From positions 1-64,000 of the forward strand of contig NZ_QREG01000009.1 of assembly GCF_003386095.1 (NCBI RefSeq): 64,000 nucleotides of DNA, given 5' to 3'. Shown piece by piece: positions 47,912 through 56,132 of the stretch (its first letter is position 1; every line of letters starts with the position of its first letter). Position numbers and translations under genes: made by a program. This stretch comes from Marinoscillum furvescens DSM 4134 (GTDB lineage Bacteria; Bacteroidota; Bacteroidia; Cytophagales; Cyclobacteriaceae). Below the pieces are notes generated by a model, which saw only the letters and a program-made list of their open reading frames with translations, ran no database searches and was not told the DNA's origin.

Positions 47912-49225
47912 TTAGAAAAGTGCCTTATGCAGTTTTATAAGTGCTTCCTTTTTATGCTCTTCACTTACGAGTAGTGAGATATTGTTTCGGCTACCACCGT
48001 AAGAGATCATTCGTAGTGGTATCTCATCTAGCGCTTCAAAGATGGCTTTGCCCATACCTTTACGCTCAGCGATCAGATCACCTACGATGCAAATGATGGT
48101 TTGCTTGGCATCTACTTCTACAGTGCCGTACTGAGATATCTCCTTGGATATCGCATCGATATGCTCTGGATTGTCAATCGTAAGCGACACAGCAATCTCT
48201 GAGGTCGTGATCATGTCGATAGGGGTACGGTACTTTTCAAACACCTCAAATACACGCTTCAAGAAACCATAAGCCATCACCATGCGGCTAGACTTTATTT
48301 TGATAGCAGTGATGTGATCCTTTGCCGCTATGGCTTTTACTGCCTCCGGCTCACGATGCGAAGATATCAGCGTACCATGTGCATCCGGATCCATGGTGTT
48401 TTTGATGCGCACAGGAACTTCATGCAGCTGCGCTGGCACTATGCAGTGAGGATGGAGCACTTTGGCACCAAAGTATGCCAGCTCACTCGCTTCTTCAAAG
48501 CTGAGATTAGCCAGAGGGTGTGTCGGCTGTACAATTCTTGGATCGTTATTGTGCATCCCGTCGATATCTGTCCAGATCTGCACTTCTTCGGCTCCCAGTA
48601 CCGCGCCAATGATGGTGGCAGAATAATCACTTCCCCCTCGGCGGAGGTTGTCCATACCTCCAGCGGCATTTCGAGCTATGTAACCCTGAGTAATAACTAC
48701 ATCGTTCTTTACCTCGGTCAGCAGATGCTTGAGCTTCTTACCTGACAGTTTCAAGTCTGGTTCTGCATACTCGTCCAGGGACATAAAATCCTGGGCCATC
48801 ACCATATCGGCAGCCGTGTTGGTGTGACTATTGAGGTAATCGGTGAAAAAACGCGTGGAAATCAGTTCTCCCTTTACGACCAGCATCTTAGCCACCTGCT
48901 CTGAGTATTTCTCATCGACCAATGCCCTGATATCTGCAAAAGTTTGTTTTACAAATTCGTGATTGGTATCAGCAGCTGGAGCCTGCCCGAGTAGCTCATC
49001 TACAAACTCGTGGTATTTGACCTCCAAGTCATTGGCTATTCTCGATGCCTCTTCCTTGTTCCCCTTTTCGCATTGTTCACAGATGCTCACCAGTGTATTG
49101 GTGGTACCTGATACTGCTGATAATACCACGATCTTCTCTCCTGGCACACCAGCAATGATCTCTGCCACTTGCTTCATACGCTCAGGTGAGCCTACAGATG
49201 TCCCTCCGAATTTTAAAATTTTCAT
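47912..49225 (-). CDS. lysC: Aspartate kinase
   Basis: A 437-residue monofunctional aspartokinase, first step of Lys/Thr/Met synthesis. The kinase domain starts MKILKFGGTSVGSPERMKQV and holds VVLSAVSGTTNTLV (about 33-46), GGSDYSATIIGAVLGAEEVQ and WTDIDGMHNNDPR. Two ACT domains follow (about 300-437), so feedback control by an amino acid is likely. It has no fused homoserine dehydrogenase. Alone on its strand, ended by the shared terminator. Confidence 0.94.
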   Translation of the reverse strand: MKILKFGGTSVGSPERMKQVAEIIAGVPGEKIVVLSAVSGTTNTLVSICEQCEKGNKEEASRIANDLEVKYHEFVDELLGQAPAADTNHEFVKQTFADIRALVDEKYSEQVAKMLVVKGELISTRFFTDYLNSHTNTAADMVMAQDFMSLDEYAEPDLKLSGKKLKHLLTEVKNDVVITQGYIARNAAGGMDNLRRGGSDYSATIIGAVLGAEEVQIWTDIDGMHNNDPRIVQPTHPLANLSFEEASELAYFGAKVLHPHCIVPAQLHEVPVRIKNTMDPDAHGTLISSHREPEAVKAIAAKDHITAIKIKSSRMVMAYGFLKRVFEVFEKYRTPIDMITTSEIAVSLTIDNPEHIDAISKEISQYGTVEVDAKQTIICIVGDLIAERKGMGKAIFEALDEIPLRMISYGGSRNNISLLVSEEHKKEALIKLHKALF

Positions 49226-49289
49226 TCCTGATAAAAAGTTTTGACTTGAAACGTTATTACACTGATGGGCTAATGGGTGTTTATTTCAG

Positions 49290-49775
49290 TCAAACAGGTT
49301 TTACGCTGAGCATTTTCACTGCTGTAGCTGCTGCTTCGTCACCCTTGTTGCCATGCTTGCCGCCTGCTCGATCCATGGCTTGCTTTTGTGTATCGGGGGT
49401 GAGTACCCCAAAGACCACAGGCTTGTCATATTTTAGGCCCACATCAGTGATGCCCTGAGCACAAGCCTGGCAGATAAAATCAAAATGACGCGTCTCTCCC
49501 TGGATGACACAGCCCAGGGTAATGACTGCATCTATGTCTTCTCGCTTTGCCATCCACTGAGCTCCGAGCGTAAGCTCAAAGCTGCCCGGCACATTCATTC
49601 GCTCGATGTTTTCGCGTGTGGCTCCCAGCTGAAGAAGCGTCTCGAATGCGCCCGAATACAAGGCTTCGGTTACTTCTTCGTTCCACTCTGCTACTACGAT
49701 ACCAAATTTAAATCCGGAAACGTCCTTGATTCCTTTTACATTGGTATCACTAAGGTTTTTTAATGATGTTGCCAT
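49290..49775 (-). CDS. ribH: 6,7-dimethyl-8-ribityllumazine synthase
   Basis: A 161-residue enzyme, penultimate step of riboflavin synthesis. The motifs FGIVVAEWNEEVTEALYSGA (about 26-45), VPGSFELTLGAQWMAK and the phosphate/substrate loop VITLGCVIQGETRHFDFICQ (about 84-103, catalytic His) are complete. Icosahedral or pentameric shells are usual. It lies behind the TPR gene at 49845 and has a terminator between the two, so it may have its own promoter. Confidence 0.95.
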   Translation of the reverse strand: MATSLKNLSDTNVKGIKDVSGFKFGIVVAEWNEEVTEALYSGAFETLLQLGATRENIERMNVPGSFELTLGAQWMAKREDIDAVITLGCVIQGETRHFDFICQACAQGITDVGLKYDKPVVFGVLTPDTQKQAMDRAGGKHGNKGDEAAATAVKMLSVKPV

Positions 49776-49779
49776 AAAA

Positions 49780-49816
49780 TAAAAAAAGGGATAAAGCTTT
49801 TGCTGCCCTATCCCTT
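49780..49816 (-). terminator. Terminator between TPR gene and ribH
   Basis: Stem AAGGGATA/TATCCCTT (49786-49793 and 49809-49816) with a 15-base loop, followed on the minus strand by TTTTTTTATTTTA. It ends the message from the TPR gene at 49845-50546. Confidence 0.65.
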
Positions 49817-49844
49817 AGATTTTGTTTTCGATTGAATCTAAATA

Positions 49845-50546
49845 TTATTCGGCAGCCAGTCCCTCGAGTCTGGCCTTCTGTTTCTTTGCTTCCTGTAGTA
49901 ACGTCGCATTTGGAAATTCATCCACGATCTTGCCATAAGCAGCTGCCGCAGCATCGAAATTTCCGTTTGCTTCATGAGCTACAGCCAACTTTTGCAAGTA
50001 TATAGGAGTAAACTGGTCGTTAGGTTTGTAACCTGCCGCCTGCTCGTACGCATCCACTGCCGCACCATAGTTTTCCAACTCCATGTTTGCATCTCCTACC
50101 AAAGCATAGGCTCTAGCCTGCACCAGATAATCCGAACTACTGAAGTCTTCCAGGTTGCGAATGGCGCTGCTGTAATCTCCGAGCTTCATGTAAGATGCTC
50201 CAGCGTAGAAGCTCGCAAGGTTGGCTGCTTCTGTACCGCTGTAGGTATCTTTAATGTCTAAGAAACCGTAGTTGATGCCATCGCCATTGAGTGCTTTACC
50301 CAGGCTATCTGCTTCAAAGTAATACACCGCCTGAAACATCTCTTGCTGTGCTTCCTGGTTTTGATTAGAGATATACACCTTGTAAATCAAAAATCCAGCT
50401 ATCACTGCGGCAATTACGCCACCGATACCAAAGACGAGGTTCTTATTGCGCTTATTGTTGAAAAACTCCTCAGCCTTATTCGCAAGTACATCCGGATCTT
50501 CCAGGATTTCTATCCCCTCTTCCTTCTTGGTTGTTGTCTTAGCCAT
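49845..50546 (-). CDS. Membrane-anchored TPR protein (YfgM-like)
   Basis: A 233-residue protein. A short cytoplasmic lead rich in Lys/Thr (MAKTTTKKEE) and one membrane helix (about 37-58) are followed by TPR repeats outside (about 105-225: ANLASFYAGASYMKLGDYSS, AVDAYEQAAGYKPND). This fits YfgM-like proteins, which work with PpiD near the Sec translocon in E. coli; transfer of that role here is inference. Lies between ribH and pdhA, same direction. Confidence 0.82.
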   Translation of the reverse strand: MAKTTTKKEEGIEILEDPDVLANKAEEFFNNKRNKNLVFGIGGVIAAVIAGFLIYKVYISNQNQEAQQEMFQAVYYFEADSLGKALNGDGINYGFLDIKDTYSGTEAANLASFYAGASYMKLGDYSSAIRNLEDFSSSDYLVQARAYALVGDANMELENYGAAVDAYEQAAGYKPNDQFTPIYLQKLAVAHEANGNFDAAAAAYGKIVDEFPNATLLQEAKKQKARLEGLAAE

Positions 50547-50589
50547 TATTCAAAATAAAATTTAAGGTCGCAAAGATATACTTTTTGCA

Positions 50590-51603
50590 TTAATCCATTA
50601 TGAATGGATAATTTTCTTCGGCGTACACGTCAGTGTAGGCATCAGAAGCTGGAGGAAACTCAGACTCTTCAGCAAAATCCACGCATTCCTTCACCTGATC
50701 TTTGAGTTTCTTATCCAATTCCTTGAGCTCCTCTTCAGAGGCCCATTTCTTTTTAAGAATTACAGCCTTTACTTGCTCGATAGGGTCTTTTTGCTTGTAC
50801 TCCTCTACCTCCTCTTTGGTACGATATTTTGCCGGATCCGACATAGAGTGCCCTTTGTAGCGGTAAGTTCTTAGCTCAAGAAGTGTAGGTCCTTCACCTT
50901 TTCTTGCACGCTCGCCAGCCTCTGCCATGGCATGGTGCACAGCCTCTACAGACATTGCATCCACAGGGGCAGATGGCATGTCATATGCCTCCCCCAGTTG
51001 AAACAGCTCAGTCACGTTACTGGTACGCTTTACAGATGTACCCATGGCATAGCCATTGTTTTCGATGGCAAAAATCACTGGCAGCTTCAGAGTCATAGCG
51101 AGGTTGAGTGCCTCGTGAAAAGCTCCCTGACGCACAGCACCATCTCCCATGTAGCATACACACAGGTTGTCAGTACCATTGTACTTTTCAGCAAAACCAA
51201 TACCAGCACCTAATGGAATCTGGCCACCTACAATACCATGTCCACCAAAGAATCCATTCTCTTTGTCAAACATGTGCATGGATCCGCCTTTACCTTTAGA
51301 GATTCCGGTGCGTTTACCAAAAAGCTCCGCCATGATAGCCTTTGGGTCACTACCCAAAGCAATGGGATGTGCGTGATCACGGTATGCAGTGATGTATTTA
51401 TCACCTTTCTTCAATGCCGAAACTGCTCCGGCTACACACGCTTCCTGTCCTATATATAAGTGGCAAAACCCACGGATTTTTTGCTGTCCGTAAAGCTGTC
51501 CTGCCTTTTCTTCGAATCGTCTCATGAACAACATGGACTCGTACCATTCCATGTATTGCTCTTTGCTAAATTCTTCTTTTTTTGACTTTGATTTGGCTGC
51601 CAT
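50590..51603 (-). CDS. pdhA: Pyruvate dehydrogenase E1 component, alpha subunit
   Basis: A 337-residue subunit (start ATG 51603; a TTG two codons upstream is possible). It has GQEACVAGAVSALKKGDKYI, HAHPIALGSDP, GKGGSMHMFDKENGFFGGHG and the TPP-binding GDGAVRQGAFHEALNLA (about 157-173) with IENNGYAMGTS. It joins an E1-beta subunit to decarboxylate pyruvate in the PDH complex. E1-beta is not adjacent, a separated arrangement often seen in this phylum. Divergent from recF. Confidence 0.94.
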   Translation of the reverse strand: MAAKSKSKKEEFSKEQYMEWYESMLFMRRFEEKAGQLYGQQKIRGFCHLYIGQEACVAGAVSALKKGDKYITAYRDHAHPIALGSDPKAIMAELFGKRTGISKGKGGSMHMFDKENGFFGGHGIVGGQIPLGAGIGFAEKYNGTDNLCVCYMGDGAVRQGAFHEALNLAMTLKLPVIFAIENNGYAMGTSVKRTSNVTELFQLGEAYDMPSAPVDAMSVEAVHHAMAEAGERARKGEGPTLLELRTYRYKGHSMSDPAKYRTKEEVEEYKQKDPIEQVKAVILKKKWASEEELKELDKKLKDQVKECVDFAEESEFPPASDAYTDVYAEENYPFIMD

Positions 51604-51630
51604 ATCCAATTAAGCTTACTGTCTTATGTT

Positions 51631-51638
51631 TAGTTTTG
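51631..51638 (+). promoter_or_regulatory. -7 element of recF
   Basis: TAGTTTTG, a perfect TAnnTTTG match, 60 bp before the recF ATG at 51699. It leaves a leader of about 55 nt. Confidence 0.55.
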
Positions 51639-51698
51639 CGCCTTCAGTATCCTTCAAGCCTTGCGAAATTAACCGAAAAAGGCCTTGCGGCAAAATCT

Positions 51699-52796
51699 AT
51701 GAAGCTCAATAGCCTGAAACTTACCTATTTTAAAAACTACGACGCTTTAGAGGCCAATTTTTCTTCGGGGATCAACTGCCTGGTAGGAAAAAATGGGATG
51801 GGTAAGACCAATCTACTGGACGCGCTTCATTATCTGTCCATGACGCGGAGTGCACTCAACACGGTAGACGGACAAAACATCCAACACGGAGAATCTTTTT
51901 TTGCTATCAACAGCGTCTTTGAGGTAGCGGATCAGGAACTAAGAATCAATTGCTACTTTGAGCAGGGCAAAAAGAAGGTGCTGAAAGTAAACGGCAAAGA
52001 GGTGGACAAACTCAGTGACCACATCGGCCGCCTGCCCTCTGTGCTCATCACGCCGGACGATACGGAGATTATCAAAGAAGGCAGTGAAGTTCGCAGAAAG
52101 TTTTTTGACAGTGTGATCGCACAACATGACCGCAGCTACCTGGAAGCCCTCATCCAAATGCAACGCCTCCTCAAGCAGCGAAATAGTTTCTTAAAACAAA
52201 ACGACGGCAAGCTCAACATCAACCGCCAACTACTGGACGTATACGACGAAGGATTGCTCCCGCTTTTTCAGCAAATAGCAAAGCGAAGACAGGCATTTAT
52301 TGAGGAGTTTACACCCTATTTTATCAAAAACTACGCGCAGATCTTTGAGGGCAAGGAAACCCCCAGCATACGCTACCGTTCGGATGTGGTCTCTGAGGAT
52401 TTCGAGCTGCAATTCAAAGAGGTGTTTCAGAAAGACATCCTCCTCCAACGCACCACTAAAGGGGCTCATCGGGATGACTATGTGTTTGCGCTCAATGACC
52501 GGGCAGTGAAAAAATTTGGCTCTCAGGGTCAGCAAAAATCTTTTGTGATCGCGCTGAAGCTGGCCGAGTATGACTACCTCAAAACGCTGAAAGGCTTGAG
52601 CCCGCTTTTGCTATTGGATGATATTTTCGACAAGTTGGACGATGAGCGCATCCATCGATTGGTATCTTTGCTCACAGATGAGGAGCGGTTTTCGCAGATC
52701 TTCATTACCGACGCACGGAAAGAACGCTCAGAAGCGTTTTTTGAGGGGAAAGCAAATGTGCAGTTTTATGAAATCCACGACGGACAACTGAAATGA
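51699..52796 (+). CDS. recF: DNA replication/repair protein RecF
   Basis: A 365-residue SMC-like ATPase that loads RecA at gaps. The start at 51699 gives MKLNSLKLTYFKNYDALEAN, the family start; the longer frame crosses the promoter. Walker A is GKNGMGKTNLLDALHY (about 32-47), the signature is FGSQGQQKSFVIALKLAEY (about 273-291) and Walker B LLLLDDIFDKLD (about 304-315). It overlaps a DUF721 gene by 4 bp, a typical pair. Confidence 0.95.
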   Translation: MKLNSLKLTYFKNYDALEANFSSGINCLVGKNGMGKTNLLDALHYLSMTRSALNTVDGQNIQHGESFFAINSVFEVADQELRINCYFEQGKKKVLKVNGKEVDKLSDHIGRLPSVLITPDDTEIIKEGSEVRRKFFDSVIAQHDRSYLEALIQMQRLLKQRNSFLKQNDGKLNINRQLLDVYDEGLLPLFQQIAKRRQAFIEEFTPYFIKNYAQIFEGKETPSIRYRSDVVSEDFELQFKEVFQKDILLQRTTKGAHRDDYVFALNDRAVKKFGSQGQQKSFVIALKLAEYDYLKTLKGLSPLLLLDDIFDKLDDERIHRLVSLLTDEERFSQIFITDARKERSEAFFEGKANVQFYEIHDGQLK

Positions 52797-53086
52797 AAAA
52801 AGATAGAGACAACTCCCATACGTTTACCAGCGCCTTCAGGCAGTTTTTGCAAAAGGAAAAAATAGACACCAAATACCGCGAAAAGCTTCTGCTCCAGTCC
52901 TGGAGCACTATCATGGGCAAGCCCATTGGTTCGCGAACTTCTGACTTATTTATCAAAAACAGGGTACTATTTGTCAAGCTCACCTCTGCGCCTCTCAAGC
53001 AAGAGCTGGCTAACAACAAAGACAAGGTGAAAGCGATGCTCGACAAGGACTTTGGCGACCTAATAGACGAAGTAAGGTTTCTCTAG
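52793..53086 (+). CDS. DUF721 protein
   Basis: A 97-residue protein of the DUF721 (DciA-like) family: AFRQFLQKEKIDTKYREKLL and LQSWSTIMGKPIGSRTSDLFI, NRVLFVKLTSAPLKQELANN. DciA proteins help load the replicative helicase in many bacteria, and the DUF721 fold is a KH-like one. It is coupled to recF (ATGA) as is common in the phylum. The 3' end overlaps the DUF6048 gene by 4 bp, tail to tail. Confidence 0.88.
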   Translation: MKKDRDNSHTFTSAFRQFLQKEKIDTKYREKLLLQSWSTIMGKPIGSRTSDLFIKNRVLFVKLTSAPLKQELANNKDKVKAMLDKDFGDLIDEVRFL

Positions 53087-53856
53087 TTGACTTCTGGTAG
53101 CGGTGGAAATTTTTCTCTCCACCGAAATGCCCACCCAATGTAATAATTGAACTGTACGCCAGTATTGTCTTCATACAAACCAAAGCCCGGTACATCATAA
53201 GGAGCAAAGGTCTCCCAGCCTTTCACGTTTCTAAAAAACTTGTAGCGTACCGTATAGCCCATATAAAGCCCTTTCCAAACGTTTACGTTTAGGGCCATGT
53301 TCATTTCCATCCACGAAGCGGTGAGGCCTGGATTGGTCTCATTTACCTCGTAGGACCCAAAAAAGGTACTGTCTCTGCGAAAGGAAATTTCATCGCTAAA
53401 CCATGATCGGCCGTACTTCAGCCCAAATGTGAGAGAGTTGCCGTTTCGGTCGTTTTTGAGCAGGTTGGTCTCCGGGCCAATCATGAAATAATTTCCCGAG
53501 TTTTGGTAAGTATAGTTCTGATCTTCTCCTCGAGTGGACGCCTGATGACCATAGGCCACCGAAAGAAAATAAATGTCGAAATCCATGGCCGCCTGCACGC
53601 CCCAGCCACTCATCACATCGGCAAAGGCTGTCTGCCCCAGCGGAATAAAATCGGCACTCAACTTAAGCATCGATGGCTTCCAGTCGCGCTCACGCTTTTC
53701 AAACAGCGGCTCACGGGGTAGTGGTTTGCCACCACCTCCAGACATCTGACTCTGCATGCGCTGACCCAATCCACCCTGAGCTGTGGCCTCAGCCAATACG
53801 GTCAGCAAGAGCACTGCCCCGAAGAAATACCTGCGATATGTAGTCTTAGCGATCAA
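53083..53856 (-). CDS. DUF6048 outer-membrane-like protein
   Basis: A 257-residue protein with a signal peptide (hydrophobic 12-24, ending ATAQ) and beta-barrel-like strands (FDIYFLSVAYGHQ, GLYMGYTVRYKFFRN, FNYYIGWAFRWREKF). This is the pattern of DUF6048, an outer-membrane protein family of Bacteroidota. The start is a TTG overlapping the DUF559 stop by 4 bp (TTGA). A DUF6452 gene, the usual partner, lies just beyond at 54245. Confidence 0.82.
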   Translation of the reverse strand: MIAKTTYRRYFFGAVLLLTVLAEATAQGGLGQRMQSQMSGGGGKPLPREPLFEKRERDWKPSMLKLSADFIPLGQTAFADVMSGWGVQAAMDFDIYFLSVAYGHQASTRGEDQNYTYQNSGNYFMIGPETNLLKNDRNGNSLTFGLKYGRSWFSDEISFRRDSTFFGSYEVNETNPGLTASWMEMNMALNVNVWKGLYMGYTVRYKFFRNVKGWETFAPYDVPGFGLYEDNTGVQFNYYIGWAFRWREKFPPLPEVN

Positions 53857-54215
53857 TTGCCCTCAAACTCCTCTATATAAGCTGCGATCTTCTCCACAGC
53901 TGCCTCTGTATTTCTTTTGATGAGTAGCGCATCAAACCGCAAAAAATTAACGCCTTTGCTTTCCAATGTCTTTTGCTGATCGGCATCTACCTTATACGCC
54001 ATATCCCGATCGATACCGTCTATTTCGATAGCCAGTCTGAGACGATTGCAGTAAAAATCAACGATGCAGTCTCCTACCGGTTTATGACGAAAAAACTGAA
54101 ATCCTTTCAGCTTACGGGCCTTCAGTTCGTTCCAAAGCAGAATTTCTGCCAATGAACTGTTTTCGCGCATTTCTCTTGCTACTTCCGTCAATTCGGGATT
54201 AAACTCAATCTTCAT
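53853..54215 (-). CDS. DUF559 domain (VSR-like) nuclease-fold protein
   Basis: A 120-residue PD-(D/E)xK-superfamily protein. DUF559 motifs: LTEVAREMRENSSLAEILLW and NELKARKLKGFQFFRHKPVG, DFYCNRLRLAIEIDG, with the acidic residues expected at the active site. DUF559 proteins look like Vsr mismatch endonucleases and are common, sporadically placed accessory genes. It stands between DUF6048 and DUF6452, normally neighbours, so it was probably inserted here. Confidence 0.88.
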   Translation of the reverse strand: MKIEFNPELTEVAREMRENSSLAEILLWNELKARKLKGFQFFRHKPVGDCIVDFYCNRLRLAIEIDGIDRDMAYKVDADQQKTLESKGVNFLRFDALLIKRNTEAAVEKIAAYIEEFEGN

Positions 54216-54244
54216 TTCTTTCGCTTCGATCTCTTATTTGTTGC

Positions 54245-54715
54245 TTAAAAATAAATTTCAATGTTTTCGGGCACCACACGATCCAGCGCCGGATTGACCA
54301 CCACCACTGAGTCAAAAGTAGTGCTGAGCACCGTATCCAGCTTAAATGAAAAGACAGGATCGCAATTGTCATAGTATATCCTCAAATGTGGTTTGTAGAG
54401 AATATCCAGCTCATAATCCACACTGTCCGTCTCAAAAATATAAGTCACTTGCTCTGCCTGATCATATACTGGCAAGCCCACCAGCTGCACAGAATCGTCC
54501 GCAATGGTATCTTCTACATTGGAGATATAGTAATTACTCACACCAACCTCGTATACTTTGTTGAACTTGGCTACACGGGGTGTCTTTTCTGCAGAGTCTG
54601 CCACATAGTAGCCAGCTATCGCATAGTCTGTGCTGGACTCCAGCCCACAATCTTTGATCTCCTGACACGCCAGCAGCAACCAAATACCCAGTACAATGAA
54701 GCTTCCTGATTTCAT
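54245..54715 (-). CDS. DUF6452 lipoprotein
   Basis: A 156-residue protein starting MKSGSFIVLGIWLLLACQE; the Cys at about 17 fits a lipobox. The mature part is beta-rich and ends VVNPALDRVVPENIEIYF. It resembles DUF6452, a Bacteroidota lipoprotein family often encoded beside DUF6048. Function unknown. Divergent from rimO. Confidence 0.78.
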   Translation of the reverse strand: MKSGSFIVLGIWLLLACQEIKDCGLESSTDYAIAGYYVADSAEKTPRVAKFNKVYEVGVSNYYISNVEDTIADDSVQLVGLPVYDQAEQVTYIFETDSVDYELDILYKPHLRIYYDNCDPVFSFKLDTVLSTTFDSVVVVNPALDRVVPENIEIYF

Positions 54716-54788
54716 ATTTTTCAGAGAATGGAGGCAAAGTTATAATAACCCACAACTATTGAACTTATTATAGGGTACGAATTGTATT

Positions 54789-54796
54789 AGCTTTGC
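54789..54796 (+). promoter_or_regulatory. -7 element of rimO operon
   Basis: TAGCTTTG, a perfect TAnnTTTG match, 22 bp before the GTG start of rimO. It should drive rimO, bshC, the cyclo-ligase and ypdA. Confidence 0.65.
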
Positions 54797-54818
54797 AGTT
54801 TATTTAGAAGCAAGGACC

Positions 54819-56132
54819 GTGAAGACAAAAGGACTAAAGAAAGACAAGGTAAATATCGTAACCCTGGGGTGCTCCAAAAACCTGGTAGACTCTGAGGTGA
54901 TGCTCACCCAGCTCAAAGGCAACGAGATAGAAGCCTCCCACGAATCAATGGAGGATGATTCCAACATTGTGATCATCAACACCTGCGGGTTTATCGACAA
55001 TGCCAAGCAAGAATCCATAGACACTATACTACGCTATGTAGATGCCAAGGAGGAAGGCATCGTAGAAAAAGTATATGTTACTGGATGCTTGTCTCAGCGG
55101 TACCGCGAAGATTTGCAAACCGAGATTCCTCAGGTAGACGCCTGGTTTGGCACCATGGAGCTCCCTCTGCTTCTCAAAAAATTCAATGCTGACTATAAGC
55201 ATGAGCTGCTCGGTGAGCGCATCACCACTACTGATCGCCACTATTCGTATCTCAAAATCGCAGAAGGATGCGACCGGCCGTGCAGCTTCTGTGCCATCCC
55301 GCTGATGCGCGGCAAGCACGTGTCCAAACCCATGGAGCAGATCATCACCGAGGCTCAGTCTTTAGTGAAAAATGGCACCAAAGAATTACTCCTCATTGCT
55401 CAGGACTCCACTTATTATGGATTGGACCTGTATAAAAAAAGAAATCTGGCGGAGCTGCTAGACCGCCTGGCAGATGTAGAGGGTCTGGAGTGGATCCGCC
55501 TGCACTATGCGTTTCCCACAGGCTTTCCTGAAGACATACTGGACGTAATGGCGCAGCGTAGCAACATCTGCAACTACCTGGATATACCACTACAGCACGG
55601 TAGCACCGAGATGCTCAAAATCATGCGCCGTGGTACTACCCGTGCCAAAACCGAACGCCTGCTTAACACCATTCGGGAAAAAGTACCGGGAATTGCCATC
55701 CGCACGACATTAATAGCAGGTCACCCTGGTGAAACCGAGGCTGAATTTGAAGATATGCTCGATTTTGTGGAGAAATCGCGCTTTGAGCGACTAGGCATTT
55801 TCCCTTATTCGCACGAAGAAAAGACCCATGCATTCAGCATGGAAGACAATGTGCCCGAAAATGTAAAACTCGAACGTGCCGAACGCGTTATGGAATTACA
55901 AGAATCAATTTCGGAAGAGATCAATAGCCAAAAAGTAGGCAAAACCTTTAAAGTACTTATCGACCGAAAAGAAGGGGGACAGTTTATCGGGCGTACCGAG
56001 CACGACTCCCCTGAGGTGGACAATGAAGTACTGATAGACGCCAGTGAAAACTACTTGCGTGTAGGAGATTTTGCCAACATTAAAATAGAAAAAGCAACGG
56101 CCTTTGACCTGTACGGACAACCGGTAAAATAA
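54819..56132 (+). CDS. rimO: Ribosomal protein S12 methylthiotransferase
   Basis: A 437-residue radical SAM enzyme that adds a methylthio group to Asp in ribosomal protein S12. N-terminal MTTase domain: LGCSKNLVDSEVMLTQLKG, the further Cys in NTCGFIDNAK and GCLSQRY. The SAM cluster motif is CDRPCSFCAIP (about 153-163); a TRAM domain closes the protein (about 375-437). The start is GTG. The stop overlaps the bshC ATG by one base. Confidence 0.95.
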   Translation: MKTKGLKKDKVNIVTLGCSKNLVDSEVMLTQLKGNEIEASHESMEDDSNIVIINTCGFIDNAKQESIDTILRYVDAKEEGIVEKVYVTGCLSQRYREDLQTEIPQVDAWFGTMELPLLLKKFNADYKHELLGERITTTDRHYSYLKIAEGCDRPCSFCAIPLMRGKHVSKPMEQIITEAQSLVKNGTKELLLIAQDSTYYGLDLYKKRNLAELLDRLADVEGLEWIRLHYAFPTGFPEDILDVMAQRSNICNYLDIPLQHGSTEMLKIMRRGTTRAKTERLLNTIREKVPGIAIRTTLIAGHPGETEAEFEDMLDFVEKSRFERLGIFPYSHEEKTHAFSMEDNVPENVKLERAERVMELQESISEEINSQKVGKTFKVLIDRKEGGQFIGRTEHDSPEVDNEVLIDASENYLRVGDFANIKIEKATAFDLYGQPVK

